A stretch of 55,668 nt of DNA from Phocaeicola sp. (GTDB lineage Bacteria > Bacteroidota > Bacteroidia > Bacteroidales > Bacteroidaceae): assembly GCA_020026175.1 (NCBI GenBank), contig JAHHQV010000013.1, positions 1 through 55,668 on the forward strand, written 5' to 3'. Each line of letters begins with the position of its first letter. Position 1 is the stretch's first letter. The translations under genes and the position numbers were made by a program. A model generated the notes under the pieces. The model was given only the letters and a program-made list of their open reading frames with translations, was not told the origin of the DNA and searched no databases. Positions 26,726-36,830 of this stretch are shown here, piece by piece.

Positions 26726-27655
26726 ATGGATGAATTGTTAATGAAATATATCAAGGGAGATGTCACTCCCGAAGAACAGGAAAAGGTGATACACTGGCTG
26801 GATGAATCTCCAGAGCATATGCACCAGTTTCGGTCTTTAAGGAAACTATATGACATATCCATATGGAATTGTAATGAGGATGTTCATGAAGTAAATAATA
26901 AATCCTCTATATTCATTAAGCCGGTATTTTTAGAATTTTTGAAGGTAGCAGTAGTAATTCTTGTTACATTTTTGGGTACAAGATTCTTTTTCGGTTTCAA
27001 CGAAGAACATGCAGGTATGCAGACTGTAGTAGTGCCTGCCGGACAACGTGCAGAACTCTATCTGGCAGACGGCACAAAAGTGTGGCTTAACTCTCGTTCT
27101 ACATTGAAATTTCCCGACCGATTTGATGATGATGCCAGAAATGTAGAACTTGACGGTGAAGGCTATTTTGAAGTAGCGCACAATGAAAAGGCACCTTTCA
27201 CGGTACATACCTCAAAGTATAACGTAAAGGTGCTTGGAACAGAATTTAATGTGAAGGCATATTCCGACAGAAACTATTTTTCAACATCCCTGTTGAAAGG
27301 AAGTGTAGAAATATCAAATACAAACAATTCAAAGTCTGTACTACTGAAACCTCAAGAGCAGGCTTTAGCCAATGACGGGCGACTTGTAGTAAAGGAGATA
27401 AAGGACAAGAACTACTTCCGTTGGAAAGAAGGACTGCTTTGTCTGGACGATGAGTCTATAAGCGAACTGATAGCCAAACTGGAACTGTATTACGATGTTG
27501 ATATAATTGTGAAGAAACAATCGTTGATGAAATACCGCTATTCGGGCAAGTTCCGTATTCGTGAAGGAGTGGAACATGTACTGAAAGTATTGCAGCTGAA
27601 ACATAGCTTTACTTATACAAAGAATGAAGAACTGAATCAAATCATAATAAATTAA
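26726..27655 (+). CDS. FecR-family anti-sigma factor
   Basis: This 309-aa inner-membrane anti-sigma factor has a cytoplasmic N-terminal part that would bind the sigma factor (MDELLMKYIKGDVTPEEQEKV). One membrane segment follows near residues 71-91 (FLEFLKVAVVILVTFLGTRFFF). The periplasmic FecR domain contains VPAGQRAELYLADGTKVWLNS and GEGYFEVAHNEKAPFTV, and a C-terminal domain of the kind called DUF4974 (FRWKEGLLCLDDESISELIAKLELYYDV) contacts the SusC STN domain. Order and lengths are standard for Bacteroides trans-envelope signalling. A hairpin lies between this gene and susC. Confidence 0.94.
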   Translation: MDELLMKYIKGDVTPEEQEKVIHWLDESPEHMHQFRSLRKLYDISIWNCNEDVHEVNNKSSIFIKPVFLEFLKVAVVILVTFLGTRFFFGFNEEHAGMQTVVVPAGQRAELYLADGTKVWLNSRSTLKFPDRFDDDARNVELDGEGYFEVAHNEKAPFTVHTSKYNVKVLGTEFNVKAYSDRNYFSTSLLKGSVEISNTNNSKSVLLKPQEQALANDGRLVVKEIKDKNYFRWKEGLLCLDDESISELIAKLELYYDVDIIVKKQSLMKYRYSGKFRIREGVEHVLKVLQLKHSFTYTKNEELNQIIIN

Positions 27656-27704
27656 CCTTTTAAAACCGATACGCCTATGATAAGACAACGAGAATGAATG
27701 AAAA

Positions 27705-27734
27705 AATCGGAAGATGCTGCAACATCTCCCGATT
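27705..27734 (+). promoter_or_regulatory. Leader hairpin upstream of susC
   Basis: A stem of AATCGG and AGATG pairs with CATCT and CCGATT, with one A/C mismatch and a CTGCAA loop. It lies 49 nt after the fecR stop and 74 nt before the susC start. No T-run follows, so it is more likely a processing or attenuation element than a full terminator. Confidence 0.5.
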
Positions 27735-27807
27735 AGACTAAGTCAGACATTAATCGACTTTCCCTTAAAAATCAAATTAATACTTACTTAAAAAACATTA
27801 CAAATGT

Positions 27808-30800
27808 ATGAAAAATATTTGTAGCGGGCCTTTGTTGCCTCAATTTAAAACACAAATAAAAATTAATCGAGCCATGAAGTTAACCTGTGCTTTGTTGTTT
27901 ACAGCATCTATGGGCGTCTTTGCAAATGGTAACGCCCAATCAATGCGTGTAAATATTAATGTGGAAAATGTATCTACAAAGAAAGTCCTTTCCGAGATAG
28001 AGAAACAGACAGACTATCTGTTTGTATACAACAAGAAAGAAGTGGACCTTGATAGAAAAACAAGTGTAAATGCAGTCAATGAAACAACAGCCGATGTCTT
28101 GTCTTCAATATTCGAAGGGACAGACATTGTATATGCCATCGAAGGTGAAAACATTATGCTGATGCGTAAGGAAGAATCAGCTTCAAATACAGCTCTACAG
28201 GAAGAAAAGAAGATAACCGGTACCGTTGTCGATGCTTCAGGTATGCCAATCATCGGCGCCAATGTTATGGTGAAAGGTACTACTAACGGTACGATAACTG
28301 ATTTTGACGGTAAGTTTAAACTTGATAATGTCAACAAAGGAGACATTATTCAAATATCTTTTATAGGTTATACTACTCAAGATGTAGTATGTAATGATAA
28401 ATCCATTAATGTTATTCTTAAAGAAGATTCTAAGGCATTAGATGAAGTAGTAGTTATTGGTTACGGAACTCAAAAGAAAGCTGATTTGACAGGTTCTGTT
28501 GCCAATATTGGTGCAGATAAACTGACTACACAAAGTAATGTAAATATTGGACAGGCACTTCAAGGAAAAATTGCTGGTGTTGATATTGTTTCTCAGGGTG
28601 GTACTCCAGGTTCTGGTAGCCGTATTATGGTGCGTGGTATTGGTACATTAAATAATGCTTCTCCTCTCTATGTGGTAGATGGTATGTATATGTCAGATAT
28701 AGATCATTTAAATCCAAATGATATTAAGAGTATTGATGTCTTGAAGGATGCATCGTCTGCTGCCATTTATGGTTCTCGTGCTGCAAATGGTGTAATAATT
28801 GTTACTACAAAAAGTGGATTTAATACAGAGGGTAAGCCTATCATTGATTTTTCTGCAAATGTTGGTATACAAACCCCTTCTAAGTATTTAGATATGTGTA
28901 ATGCCCAAGAATGGTCTCAGGTAACTACAGAATCACGCAAAGCAATAGGTAAACCGGCTTTGGATATGGCCATGAATATGACTGCTGACAATGATTGGCA
29001 AGATATGATGATGGATCCAGCCATTATGCACAATTATAATTTAACGGTTCGTGGCGGTTCTAAATATTTCAATTATTATACAAGTTTGGGATATATGAAC
29101 CAAGATGGTACAATTAAAGGAACAGATTATGAACGCTTTAATGTTCAGTTTAAGACAGACTATAGACGCGGATGGATAAATCTTGGTAGTAATATTGTGT
29201 TGAATACACATAATGATTCTCCGATGTATCCGTTTGCGAGAGGTGGTATGTTGGGTATTATCCTTCAGTCAATCCCTTCACTGGCTGTATACGATGAAAC
29301 AAATTCTTATGGTGGTTATGGCAAGACATTTGGTGATGTAACTGATATTCCTAATCCAATGGGTATTGTTGACAAGAATATTACCAAGAGAAATAGTACG
29401 GTATATAATGCCTATCTGAATCTATATGCAGAGGCTTCTCTTCCTTTTGGATTGAAATATAAATTGAACTTTACCCCTGATTATTCATTCTATAGATCAA
29501 ACTCTTTTGAGAATGTCTTCGATTTTGGCCTTAGAAATAATTTTGTATCGAATGCTTCTCAGGATCGTACTGAAAAATCGAATTTGTTGATAGAACATTT
29601 GCTTACATTTGACAAGTCGTTTGGAAAACATAAGGTATCAGCATTATTAGGTTATTCTTATCAGGAATCAAAGAACCGTTATGTTTATGTTTCTGGTAGA
29701 AATTTACCTGATGGTGTGTATGAAGTAGGTGCAGCTACGCAGGATAGAATGAATGATACATCTTTATTAGAGTCAGCCATGACTTCTGTTATAGCTCGTG
29801 CTTTCTATTCATATAACAATAGATATTTATTGACCTTGACATATCGTCGTGATGGCTCATCCAAGTTTGCTAAGGATAATCGTTATGGTAACTTCCCTTC
29901 AGCTTCTTTAGGATGGAATATAGCTGAAGAACGTTTTATGGAAAAGACCCGTAGTTGGTTAGATCAATTTAAGATAAGAGGTGGATATGGGGTATTAGGT
30001 AATCAGGAAATTGCTGATTATTCTTATTCTAGTGGTATTACTGCAAATATTAATTATCCTGATGGAAATGGTGGTTTGATTAGCGGTGCTTTTCCTAAAA
30101 TTTTTGCAAATCCTGTTATTAAATGGGAAGAAACTGAAATGTATAATGTGGGTGTTGATTTGGCTTTGTTGAAATCACGTTTGACATTGACTTTTGATTG
30201 GTATAGAAAGAATACTAAGGATATATTGTTGACTGTTCCTATTCCTATTTCAACGGGTGGTGCCAATGATCCTGTCCGTAATGCCGGTAAGATTAAAAAT
30301 ACAGGTGTAGAATGGACAGCTACATGGAATGATAGTCCCAATAGTGATTTTTCATATGGTATTACATTCACAGGCTCTGCAATGAAGAATAAGGTGGTTG
30401 CAATGGGTACTGAAGATCAGGTCCTTAATGGTGGCACAAACCGCAGTAATGTGCCTACTACAAAGACTTTAGCAGGATATCCTATAGGTGGCTTTTGGTT
30501 GATTGAAACTGATGGTTTGTTTCAAAATGAATCTGAAATCAATGCTTATTCAAAAGACGGCAATTTGATTCAACCAAATGCAAAGCCTGGTGATGTGAAA
30601 TTTAAGGATGCTAATGGCGATGGTAAGATTACAAGTGATGACAGAGTTTATAAAGGTAGTCCGTTTGCTAAATTTACTATGGGTTTGAATGCAAATTTCC
30701 AATATAAGAATTTTGACTTCTTATTAGGTTTTCAAGGAGTATTTGGTAATAAAATATACAATGCGACAAGACAAGAATTGGAAGGTGTAAATAAAGGTAC

Positions 30801-31161
30801 TAATTTCTTAAAATCTACTCTTGACTATTGGACAGAAAGTAATACAGATGCTTCACATCCACGTTTGGTATGGGATGATCCAAATCAGAATACCCGTGTT
30901 GACAGTGATAGATTTTTGGAAAGTGGTTCATTCTTCCGTTTACGTAATATTCAGGTAGGTTATACATTCCCGACTCGTTGGTTTAATAACAAAGTTCAGA
31001 AATGTCGTGTTTATATAAGTGGTGAAAACTTGTTTACTATAACTGATTATTCAGGTTATACTCCAGACATCAGTAATGGTGATGCTACAAGCCGTGGTTT
31101 CGATAACTTTGTTTATCCAATAAACCGTACATTTATGCTTGGTCTTAATTTAACATTTTAA
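27808..31161 (+). CDS. susC: SusC/RagA TonB-dependent transducer with STN domain
   Basis: This 1117-aa outer-membrane glycan importer has a long signal segment with the hydrophobic core MKLTCALLFTASMGVFANGNAQ (an internal Met at residue 22 could be the start). The STN signalling domain follows at about 45-120 (NVENVSTKKVLSEIEKQTDYLF). Next come a carboxypeptidase-regulatory-like domain (ITGTVVDASGMPIIGANVMVKG), the LDEVVVIGYGTQKKADLTGS TonB-box and plug start, the plug (RIMVRGIGTLNNASPLYVVDG, SAAIYGSRAANGVI), and a 22-strand barrel ending in LGLNLTF. The STN domain marks it as the sensor for the upstream FecR/sigma pair. Base composition changes after the regulatory-like domain. Confidence 0.97.
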   Translation: MKNICSGPLLPQFKTQIKINRAMKLTCALLFTASMGVFANGNAQSMRVNINVENVSTKKVLSEIEKQTDYLFVYNKKEVDLDRKTSVNAVNETTADVLSSIFEGTDIVYAIEGENIMLMRKEESASNTALQEEKKITGTVVDASGMPIIGANVMVKGTTNGTITDFDGKFKLDNVNKGDIIQISFIGYTTQDVVCNDKSINVILKEDSKALDEVVVIGYGTQKKADLTGSVANIGADKLTTQSNVNIGQALQGKIAGVDIVSQGGTPGSGSRIMVRGIGTLNNASPLYVVDGMYMSDIDHLNPNDIKSIDVLKDASSAAIYGSRAANGVIIVTTKSGFNTEGKPIIDFSANVGIQTPSKYLDMCNAQEWSQVTTESRKAIGKPALDMAMNMTADNDWQDMMMDPAIMHNYNLTVRGGSKYFNYYTSLGYMNQDGTIKGTDYERFNVQFKTDYRRGWINLGSNIVLNTHNDSPMYPFARGGMLGIILQSIPSLAVYDETNSYGGYGKTFGDVTDIPNPMGIVDKNITKRNSTVYNAYLNLYAEASLPFGLKYKLNFTPDYSFYRSNSFENVFDFGLRNNFVSNASQDRTEKSNLLIEHLLTFDKSFGKHKVSALLGYSYQESKNRYVYVSGRNLPDGVYEVGAATQDRMNDTSLLESAMTSVIARAFYSYNNRYLLTLTYRRDGSSKFAKDNRYGNFPSASLGWNIAEERFMEKTRSWLDQFKIRGGYGVLGNQEIADYSYSSGITANINYPDGNGGLISGAFPKIFANPVIKWEETEMYNVGVDLALLKSRLTLTFDWYRKNTKDILLTVPIPISTGGANDPVRNAGKIKNTGVEWTATWNDSPNSDFSYGITFTGSAMKNKVVAMGTEDQVLNGGTNRSNVPTTKTLAGYPIGGFWLIETDGLFQNESEINAYSKDGNLIQPNAKPGDVKFKDANGDGKITSDDRVYKGSPFAKFTMGLNANFQYKNFDFLLGFQGVFGNKIYNATRQELEGVNKGTNFLKSTLDYWTESNTDASHPRLVWDDPNQNTRVDSDRFLESGSFFRLRNIQVGYTFPTRWFNNKVQKCRVYISGENLFTITDYSGYTPDISNGDATSRGFDNFVYPINRTFMLGLNLTF

Positions 31162-31172
31162 ATATTGGAATT

Positions 31173-32681
31173 ATGAAACTATTAAGATATATTTTTGCAG
31201 CTTATATTATAACTGTTTTTACTGGGTGTGAAAGTAGATTGGACTTGACTAATCCAAATCAACAGACAAGTGATACTTTCTGGAAAAATGAGAATGACTT
31301 TGACAAGGCGTTAGCCTCTTGTTATACACCTTTGAAGAACTGGAATGGTGGATATTATGGAACACGTGGTATTATGACACAGATTTCACGTGCTGATGAT
31401 ATTGAGTTTAGAAATGATATCCGTGATATCTATTCTATGCATCGTTTCATCAATGACCCTAATAATGGTGTGGCTCATAATATTTTCTATCAGTTCTATA
31501 ATGCCATTTACCGTGCTAATATGATATTGCAGCAGTTGGAAGGTAAGAATTTGAGACCTGAATTTGTAGATAAGGTAAAAGGTGAGGCTTTATTTATTAG
31601 AGGAATGTATTTTTTTCAATTAGCAAAAGAGTTTAAGGATGTTCCGTTGCGTTTGACTGCATCGCAGGATCCTTCAACATTTCAATTGGCTAAATCACCT
31701 CAAGCTGAAGTATGGGCACAGGCTGCTAAAGATTTCCTTACAGCTAAGGATTTGCTTCCAATAACCAATGCAAAAGGTAAGCCAACTAAAGGTTCTGCTT
31801 TGGCTTATTTAGGTAAGTTATATGTCTACATGGAAAATTGGAAAGAGGCAAAACTGACATTGGAACAATTGACCAAAACACCATATACGTATAAATTAGT
31901 AGAGGAATTTACATGGAATTTTGATGAGGAGCACGAATTCAACTCAGAAAGTGTTTTTGAAATCATTTATGATGCAGCTGGTGGTTCTGATCAATGGGAC
32001 AATGGAGAAACTGCCAACTCTGCACAGTCAACTACTATTGCAGTGGAATATGCTGCAGGTGCAGTAGGTGGTTGGTTTGAGGCTACAGTGACTAAGAAAA
32101 TGATGGATATTTTCTTGGCAGAAAAGGCTGTAAACGGTCAATATGATTATCGTGCTTTGACTTCAGTTGCATGGAATTATCCTGGATGTAAATATTATAT
32201 GCAAGATTTCGATAAGGTTTTGAGTGGTGATGATTTGAAACATTATTGGATTATAAAGTATCAAAATTCATACAAGAGAGAACAGGAAGTAGAAACTATT
32301 CCTTCTTATATTAATATCAGAGCTTTCAGGTATGCAGACGTTATTCTGTTATTGGCTGAATCAGAATTGAATCTTGGTAATACAGCTAAAGCGATTGAAT
32401 ACATTGATATGATTCGTACTCGTGGAGGAAATTTAGCAAAATATTCTGGTCCAACTGATGTTGTTTCTGTGAAGAAGGAACTGATTCGTCAGCGTGCCAT
32501 TGAATTTTTCAAGGAGGGCGAACGTTTCTATGACTTACGTCGTTGGGGTATACTTGAAGAAGAATTAAAGGCTCAAGACCCACAGCGTTTTGCTGCATTT
32601 CAACCTAGAAATTTATACTTGCCAATTCCTGCTAAGGAAATTCAAACAAATTTGGAATGTAAGCAGAGTGAAGGTTGGTAA
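31173..32681 (+). CDS. susD: SusD/RagB surface glycan-binding lipoprotein
   Basis: This 502-aa lipoprotein forms the lid on the preceding SusC barrel. The signal peptide ends in a lipobox with Cys19 (ITVFTGCES). The SusD N-terminal motif DLTNPNQQTSDTFWKNENDFDKAL is typical. TPR-like helices carry the central part (KGEALFIRGMYFFQLAKEF near residue 135), and the C-terminal ERFYDLRRWG motif is present. It starts 11 bp after susC. A hairpin with a T-rich tail follows its stop, which would lower expression of the downstream enzyme genes relative to the transporter. Confidence 0.96.
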   Translation: MKLLRYIFAAYIITVFTGCESRLDLTNPNQQTSDTFWKNENDFDKALASCYTPLKNWNGGYYGTRGIMTQISRADDIEFRNDIRDIYSMHRFINDPNNGVAHNIFYQFYNAIYRANMILQQLEGKNLRPEFVDKVKGEALFIRGMYFFQLAKEFKDVPLRLTASQDPSTFQLAKSPQAEVWAQAAKDFLTAKDLLPITNAKGKPTKGSALAYLGKLYVYMENWKEAKLTLEQLTKTPYTYKLVEEFTWNFDEEHEFNSESVFEIIYDAAGGSDQWDNGETANSAQSTTIAVEYAAGAVGGWFEATVTKKMMDIFLAEKAVNGQYDYRALTSVAWNYPGCKYYMQDFDKVLSGDDLKHYWIIKYQNSYKREQEVETIPSYINIRAFRYADVILLLAESELNLGNTAKAIEYIDMIRTRGGNLAKYSGPTDVVSVKKELIRQRAIEFFKEGERFYDLRRWGILEEELKAQDPQRFAAFQPRNLYLPIPAKEIQTNLECKQSEGW

Positions 32682-32708
32682 TGGAATTTAAATATTAAAA
32701 ATTATATG

Positions 32709-32770
32709 ATATGTCTGCATAATAAAGTTTATTTTGAATAAATTTGTTATACAGACATATTTTTATTTTG
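32709..32770 (+). terminator. Hairpin with T-rich tail after susD
   Basis: ATATGTCTG (32709-32717) pairs with CAGACATAT (32752-32760). The inner ATAA/TTAT continues the stem after one mismatch, and a T-rich tail follows (TTTTTATTTT). As the next gene lies only a few bases further on the same strand, this is probably a partial terminator. Confidence 0.65.
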
Positions 32771-32777
32771 ATATACA

Positions 32778-34589
32778 ATGAAAAAATTAGTTTTAACGGT
32801 TATGGCCGTATTGTCTATGACGGTCATCTATGCACAGAAATTAGAAGGTATAACTCATTCGGGACGTTCTACAGGACAGAAACCTTTTCCTGTTGAAAGT
32901 TATACAGAATTGGAAAATCCTGTAAAAACAGATTTACGTTTATGGGATAAAGTGAAAGGAACTCAGGTAAGTTGGGGTACCATTGATAAGCGATATAAAA
33001 AAGAAATTCCTGCAATGAAGGATGTGCATCAGACATACACACTTTTAGCATGGAAAGGCGAAAGGGTTTCTTCACAGTTTGTTGTATGGGGAAGTGAAGA
33101 TCTTAATAAGCTTTCTTTTGAAGTATCAGAGCTTGAAAATAAATCTTCTGATACACGTATTGAAAAGTGTAATATACTGAAGGGATTTGTACGTTATGTA
33201 ATGACCGATGAACTGAATAAAGACGGACGTGGAGGTTGTGGAAATCGTCCTAATTCATTTGATTTTGATTCTACTTTAGTGGCTGATCCTATTGATCATT
33301 TGACTCAGACACTGGAAATGAAAGCATATACAACGCAAGGATGCTGGATAAGGGTACAAATACCTAGAAATATAGTTGAGGGTGTTTATAAAGGTACTAT
33401 AACAGTAAAGAATGATAATAAAATAATTGGGAAATTGACCTTACAGATTAAGGTTGGCAGCAGAACCATCCCAGAAGTTAAAGATTGGGCTTTCCATCTT
33501 GATTTATGGCAGAATCCGTATGCTATATCACGCTATTATAAAGTAAAACCGTGGAGTGATGAACATATGAAATATTTGAAACAACATATGGAGTTGTATC
33601 GTGATGCTGGAGGTAAGTCTGTTACAGTATCGTTGATGCATAAGCCTTGGAATGGACAGACATATGATTATTTTGAATCTATGGTAACATGGATGAAAAA
33701 GGTTGATGGCTCATGGTGGTTTGATTTTTCTGTATTTGATAAATGGGTACAGTTTATGTTTGATTTAGGTATTGACAAGCAGATTAATTGTTACTCAATG
33801 GTACCTTGGAAGTTGTCTTTCCAATATTTTGACCAGGCAAGTAATAGTTTAAAGTACATAAATACAAGACCAGGTGAAAAGGAATACGAAAAAATATGGA
33901 CATCTATGCTTGGTGCCTTTGCAAAACATTTGAAGGAAAAAGGATGGTTTGAAAAAACTATAATATCAATGGATGAACGTCCGATGGAAGTTATGCTTGA
34001 AACAAAAAAAGTTATTGAAAAAGCAGATCCTGATTTTAAGATTTCATTGGCAGGTGCACTTCACAAGGAATTGGTGAAAGATTTGTATGATTATTGTGTT
34101 GCCTTACGAATGAAATATGATCCTGAAGATTTAGCACAGCGTAAATCTGATGGGAAAATTACTACTTTCTATACCAGTTGCGAGGAACCTTTCCCTAACA
34201 CATTTACATTTTCTGATCCTGCTGATTGTGAATGGTTCGGATGGTATGCAGCAAAAGCAAATCTTGACGGATATTTGCGTTGGGCTTTAAATAGTTGGGT
34301 AATTGAACCTTTATTGGACAGCCGTTTCTATACATGGGCAGCTGGTGATACTTATCTTATTTATCCAGGTGCAAGAACTTCGATTCGTTTTGAGAGAATG
34401 ATAGCAGGTATTCAGGCATGGGAAAAAATACGTATTTTGAAAGAAGAATATCATACAAAAGGTAATGAACAACTTGTCAAAAGGATAGATAAGATTTTAG
34501 ACATATTTGATGAAAATAGACTTGACAAGATTTCATCTGCTGAAATGATAAATGAAGCTAAATCAAAATTAAGACGTTTAGGTTTTTAG
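32778..34589 (+). CDS. GH123-like beta-N-acetylgalactosaminidase (DUF4091)
   Basis: This 603-aa secreted enzyme has a signal peptide (MKKLVLTVMAVLSMTVIYAQ). A beta-sandwich N-terminal domain covers about 25-235. The DUF4091 catalytic barrel starts near DWAFHLDLWQNPYAISRYYKV. An Asp399-Glu400 pair in SMDERPMEVM matches the acid pair used by GH123 enzymes, which remove non-reducing-end beta-GalNAc with help from the substrate's acetamido group. WGWYAAKANLDGYLRWALNSW and LIYPG also fit the family. It is the first enzyme gene after susD. GH123 assignment is good; whether the natural substrate is glycosphingolipid, mucin or another GalNAc glycan is inference. Confidence 0.85.
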   Translation: MKKLVLTVMAVLSMTVIYAQKLEGITHSGRSTGQKPFPVESYTELENPVKTDLRLWDKVKGTQVSWGTIDKRYKKEIPAMKDVHQTYTLLAWKGERVSSQFVVWGSEDLNKLSFEVSELENKSSDTRIEKCNILKGFVRYVMTDELNKDGRGGCGNRPNSFDFDSTLVADPIDHLTQTLEMKAYTTQGCWIRVQIPRNIVEGVYKGTITVKNDNKIIGKLTLQIKVGSRTIPEVKDWAFHLDLWQNPYAISRYYKVKPWSDEHMKYLKQHMELYRDAGGKSVTVSLMHKPWNGQTYDYFESMVTWMKKVDGSWWFDFSVFDKWVQFMFDLGIDKQINCYSMVPWKLSFQYFDQASNSLKYINTRPGEKEYEKIWTSMLGAFAKHLKEKGWFEKTIISMDERPMEVMLETKKVIEKADPDFKISLAGALHKELVKDLYDYCVALRMKYDPEDLAQRKSDGKITTFYTSCEEPFPNTFTFSDPADCEWFGWYAAKANLDGYLRWALNSWVIEPLLDSRFYTWAAGDTYLIYPGARTSIRFERMIAGIQAWEKIRILKEEYHTKGNEQLVKRIDKILDIFDENRLDKISSAEMINEAKSKLRRLGF

Positions 34590-34713
34590 TAGAATAAATA
34601 AAACTCATATTTATGAGGAGTTATGCTATAATCGTTAATGTTTTTTTAATGTATTATCGGGAAAATCAGTGTATTGACAATCTTGTAATACATTAACAAC
34701 AAAATAACAAATC

Positions 34714-34755
34714 CATAGGTGGAATTAAATATATGCTAATTTGATTCTGCCTATG
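34714..34755 (+). promoter_or_regulatory. Weak inverted repeat in the GH123-GH20 gap
   Basis: CATAGG (34714-34719) and CCTATG (34750-34755) enclose a further GAATTA/TAATTT pair. It lies 33 nt before the GH20 start codon in a 199-bp gap with no gene. It is weak and may be chance. Confidence 0.3.
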
Positions 34756-34788
34756 TAATATTAACCTTTAATTTTTTAAAACTTACAT

Positions 34789-36639
34789 ATGAAGAAATTT
34801 ATTATTCTGTTCTTGTCTTGTTGGGCTGTCAATATTGTCATGTCACAACATCTTATTCCTACACCTAAGTATATACATTTTTCTAGTAAAAAAAAGGTAG
34901 AGTTGAAAACTGTTGATGCCAAGGTTAAATCTAGTTTATCGTTGCCTGATGAGGGTTATACTTTGGAAATAAATTCGGGTAAGGCAGTTCTGAGAGCAAA
35001 AACGCAACAAGGATTGATATGGGCAAAAGCAACCCTCTCTCAGCTGGTAGAGGACGGTAAATATCCGGAAGTTATCATAAAAGATTATCCGTCTTTTCCT
35101 ATTAGAGGTTTTATGAATGATACTGGCAGAAATTTCCGTCCTATAGAACTCCTTAAAAAAGAATTGGATCTTTTTTCTATGTATAAGATTAATGTTTTTC
35201 ATTGGCATTTGACAGACAATCCTGCATGGCGAATAGAGTGTAGAGCATATCCTGAACTTAATGATTCTAAAAATCATGTAAAAGGTAGGAATGAAGGAGA
35301 ATTTTATACTTATGAACAAATACATGATTTGATTCGCTATGCCAAAGAACGAGGAATTACGATAATCCCTGAAATAGATATGCCTGGTCATAGCCAATAT
35401 TTTAATCGTGCGTTTGGATGTTCTATGGCTTCAGAAAAAGGTATGAGAATATTAAAGGAATGCCTTGAAGAGTTTTTAGGGGAAATAACAAAAGAAGAAT
35501 GTCCATATGTGCACATTGGTTCTGATGAAGTGCATGTTTCAAATCCGAAAGAATTTATTCTGTTTTGTGAAAACATCTTGAGGGCACATGGAAGAACTCC
35601 TATTACATGGAATCCTGGTCTTACTCCGTCACCGGAAACTATTGTCCAGATATGGTTTTCCAGTATAGGTAAAAATCTGAAAACAGAAGAAAGCGTTAAT
35701 CCTTATATTGATTCATATCAAGGTTATTTGAATAGTAATGACCCGATACTTAATACATCAAGATATTTTTTACATCAGGCATGTTCTGTAGAAAAGGCTA
35801 CTGATAAGGCGTTGGGTGGTACACTTTGTTTATGGAATGATGTTCGTATAGATAATAAAGAACAGTTGTTCTTACATAATGGGGTAACGAATGGACTATT
35901 GGCTTTTTCGGAACGTTTTTGGTGTGGTGGAACAGGACTTCCAGCCGGTGAAGAGAATTTGTTGCCTGATTCTTCTAGTACTTTTTATAAAGATCTTCTA
36001 GGTTTTGAACAACGATTAAAGTACCATAGAGATAATTTCCTCTATGACTGGAATATGCGTTGGGTAGCAAATGCACATCAAGTATGGAATGTGACAGTGC
36101 CACAGGCTAGAGGTACTTCTATGGAAATAATGAAGTGGGGAAAAGCCCGTGGTGGTGTAATTGATATGGCTGCATTTTGTGAAAAACATCATGTAAAACT
36201 ACTTCCTACTATGGACGCATGGATGACTACAGAAATTTATGCACCGCAAGACACACTTATTGATACTTGGATTGGATTTGATGTACCTGGACGTGCAAAT
36301 AGAAAATCGGCAGGTATAGGATATCAGGGAGCATGGGAATCGGATGGTCGTGTCTTTGTCAATGATACTGAAATTTTTCCGCATAAATGGCAGGAGCCTG
36401 GACGATACCAATATAATTTCGATACATGGTTTACTGAAGAAAATGAAATACCTTATACAAACGAACAGTTTTATTTTATGCGTGAGCCTGTTAAAATCAA
36501 TTTGAAGACTGGTTGGAATAAAGTTAAACTATATTGTCCGAGAAGTATTCCTGGTGAGAACTGGATTGTTACATTTATTCCTATTCATGTAGATAGCAAC
36601 GGTCATGTATCAGAGGTGACTTTTTTGAAATATCGTTAG
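34789..36639 (+). CDS. GH20 beta-N-acetylhexosaminidase
   Basis: This 616-aa secreted glycosidase has a signal peptide (MKKFIILFLSCWAVNIVMSQ). A short GH20b-like domain covers about 20-105, and the GH20 barrel begins at SFPIRGFMNDTGRNF. Family motifs are FHWHLTDNPAWRIE, ITIIPEIDMPGHSQYF and the catalytic Asp246-Glu247 pair in HIGSDEVHV, where Asp orients the acetamido group and Glu protonates. The usual GG before DE is GS here. The C-terminal 200 residues form an additional beta-rich module. It releases terminal beta-GlcNAc or GalNAc in the periplasm or at the surface. It has a 199-bp upstream gap. Confidence 0.92.
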   Translation: MKKFIILFLSCWAVNIVMSQHLIPTPKYIHFSSKKKVELKTVDAKVKSSLSLPDEGYTLEINSGKAVLRAKTQQGLIWAKATLSQLVEDGKYPEVIIKDYPSFPIRGFMNDTGRNFRPIELLKKELDLFSMYKINVFHWHLTDNPAWRIECRAYPELNDSKNHVKGRNEGEFYTYEQIHDLIRYAKERGITIIPEIDMPGHSQYFNRAFGCSMASEKGMRILKECLEEFLGEITKEECPYVHIGSDEVHVSNPKEFILFCENILRAHGRTPITWNPGLTPSPETIVQIWFSSIGKNLKTEESVNPYIDSYQGYLNSNDPILNTSRYFLHQACSVEKATDKALGGTLCLWNDVRIDNKEQLFLHNGVTNGLLAFSERFWCGGTGLPAGEENLLPDSSSTFYKDLLGFEQRLKYHRDNFLYDWNMRWVANAHQVWNVTVPQARGTSMEIMKWGKARGGVIDMAAFCEKHHVKLLPTMDAWMTTEIYAPQDTLIDTWIGFDVPGRANRKSAGIGYQGAWESDGRVFVNDTEIFPHKWQEPGRYQYNFDTWFTEENEIPYTNEQFYFMREPVKINLKTGWNKVKLYCPRSIPGENWIVTFIPIHVDSNGHVSEVTFLKYR

Positions 36640-36732
36640 TAATTCACAGAGTTTTGTTTGTAATTATTATGTGGTTTTTAAAACAGATTTTAGAATTCCT
36701 TAAATCCGCAACACATCTCAAAAAAATAATTT

Positions 36733-36767
36733 AAAGTACTGAGTAATAATATATTGCCCAGTACTTT
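36733..36767. terminator. Inverted repeat after GH20
   Basis: A 9-bp perfect stem, AAAGTACTG (36733-36741) with CAGTACTTT (36759-36767), and a 17-nt AT-rich loop. It may terminate the GH20 transcript or may belong to the border of the IS relic that follows. No clear T-run is present. Confidence 0.4.
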
Positions 36768-36830
36768 GTCATGTCAAAAGATTCACTTAACTTAGTGTTG
36801 CTAATAAAAGTTCATAAATCTTCATCTGAC

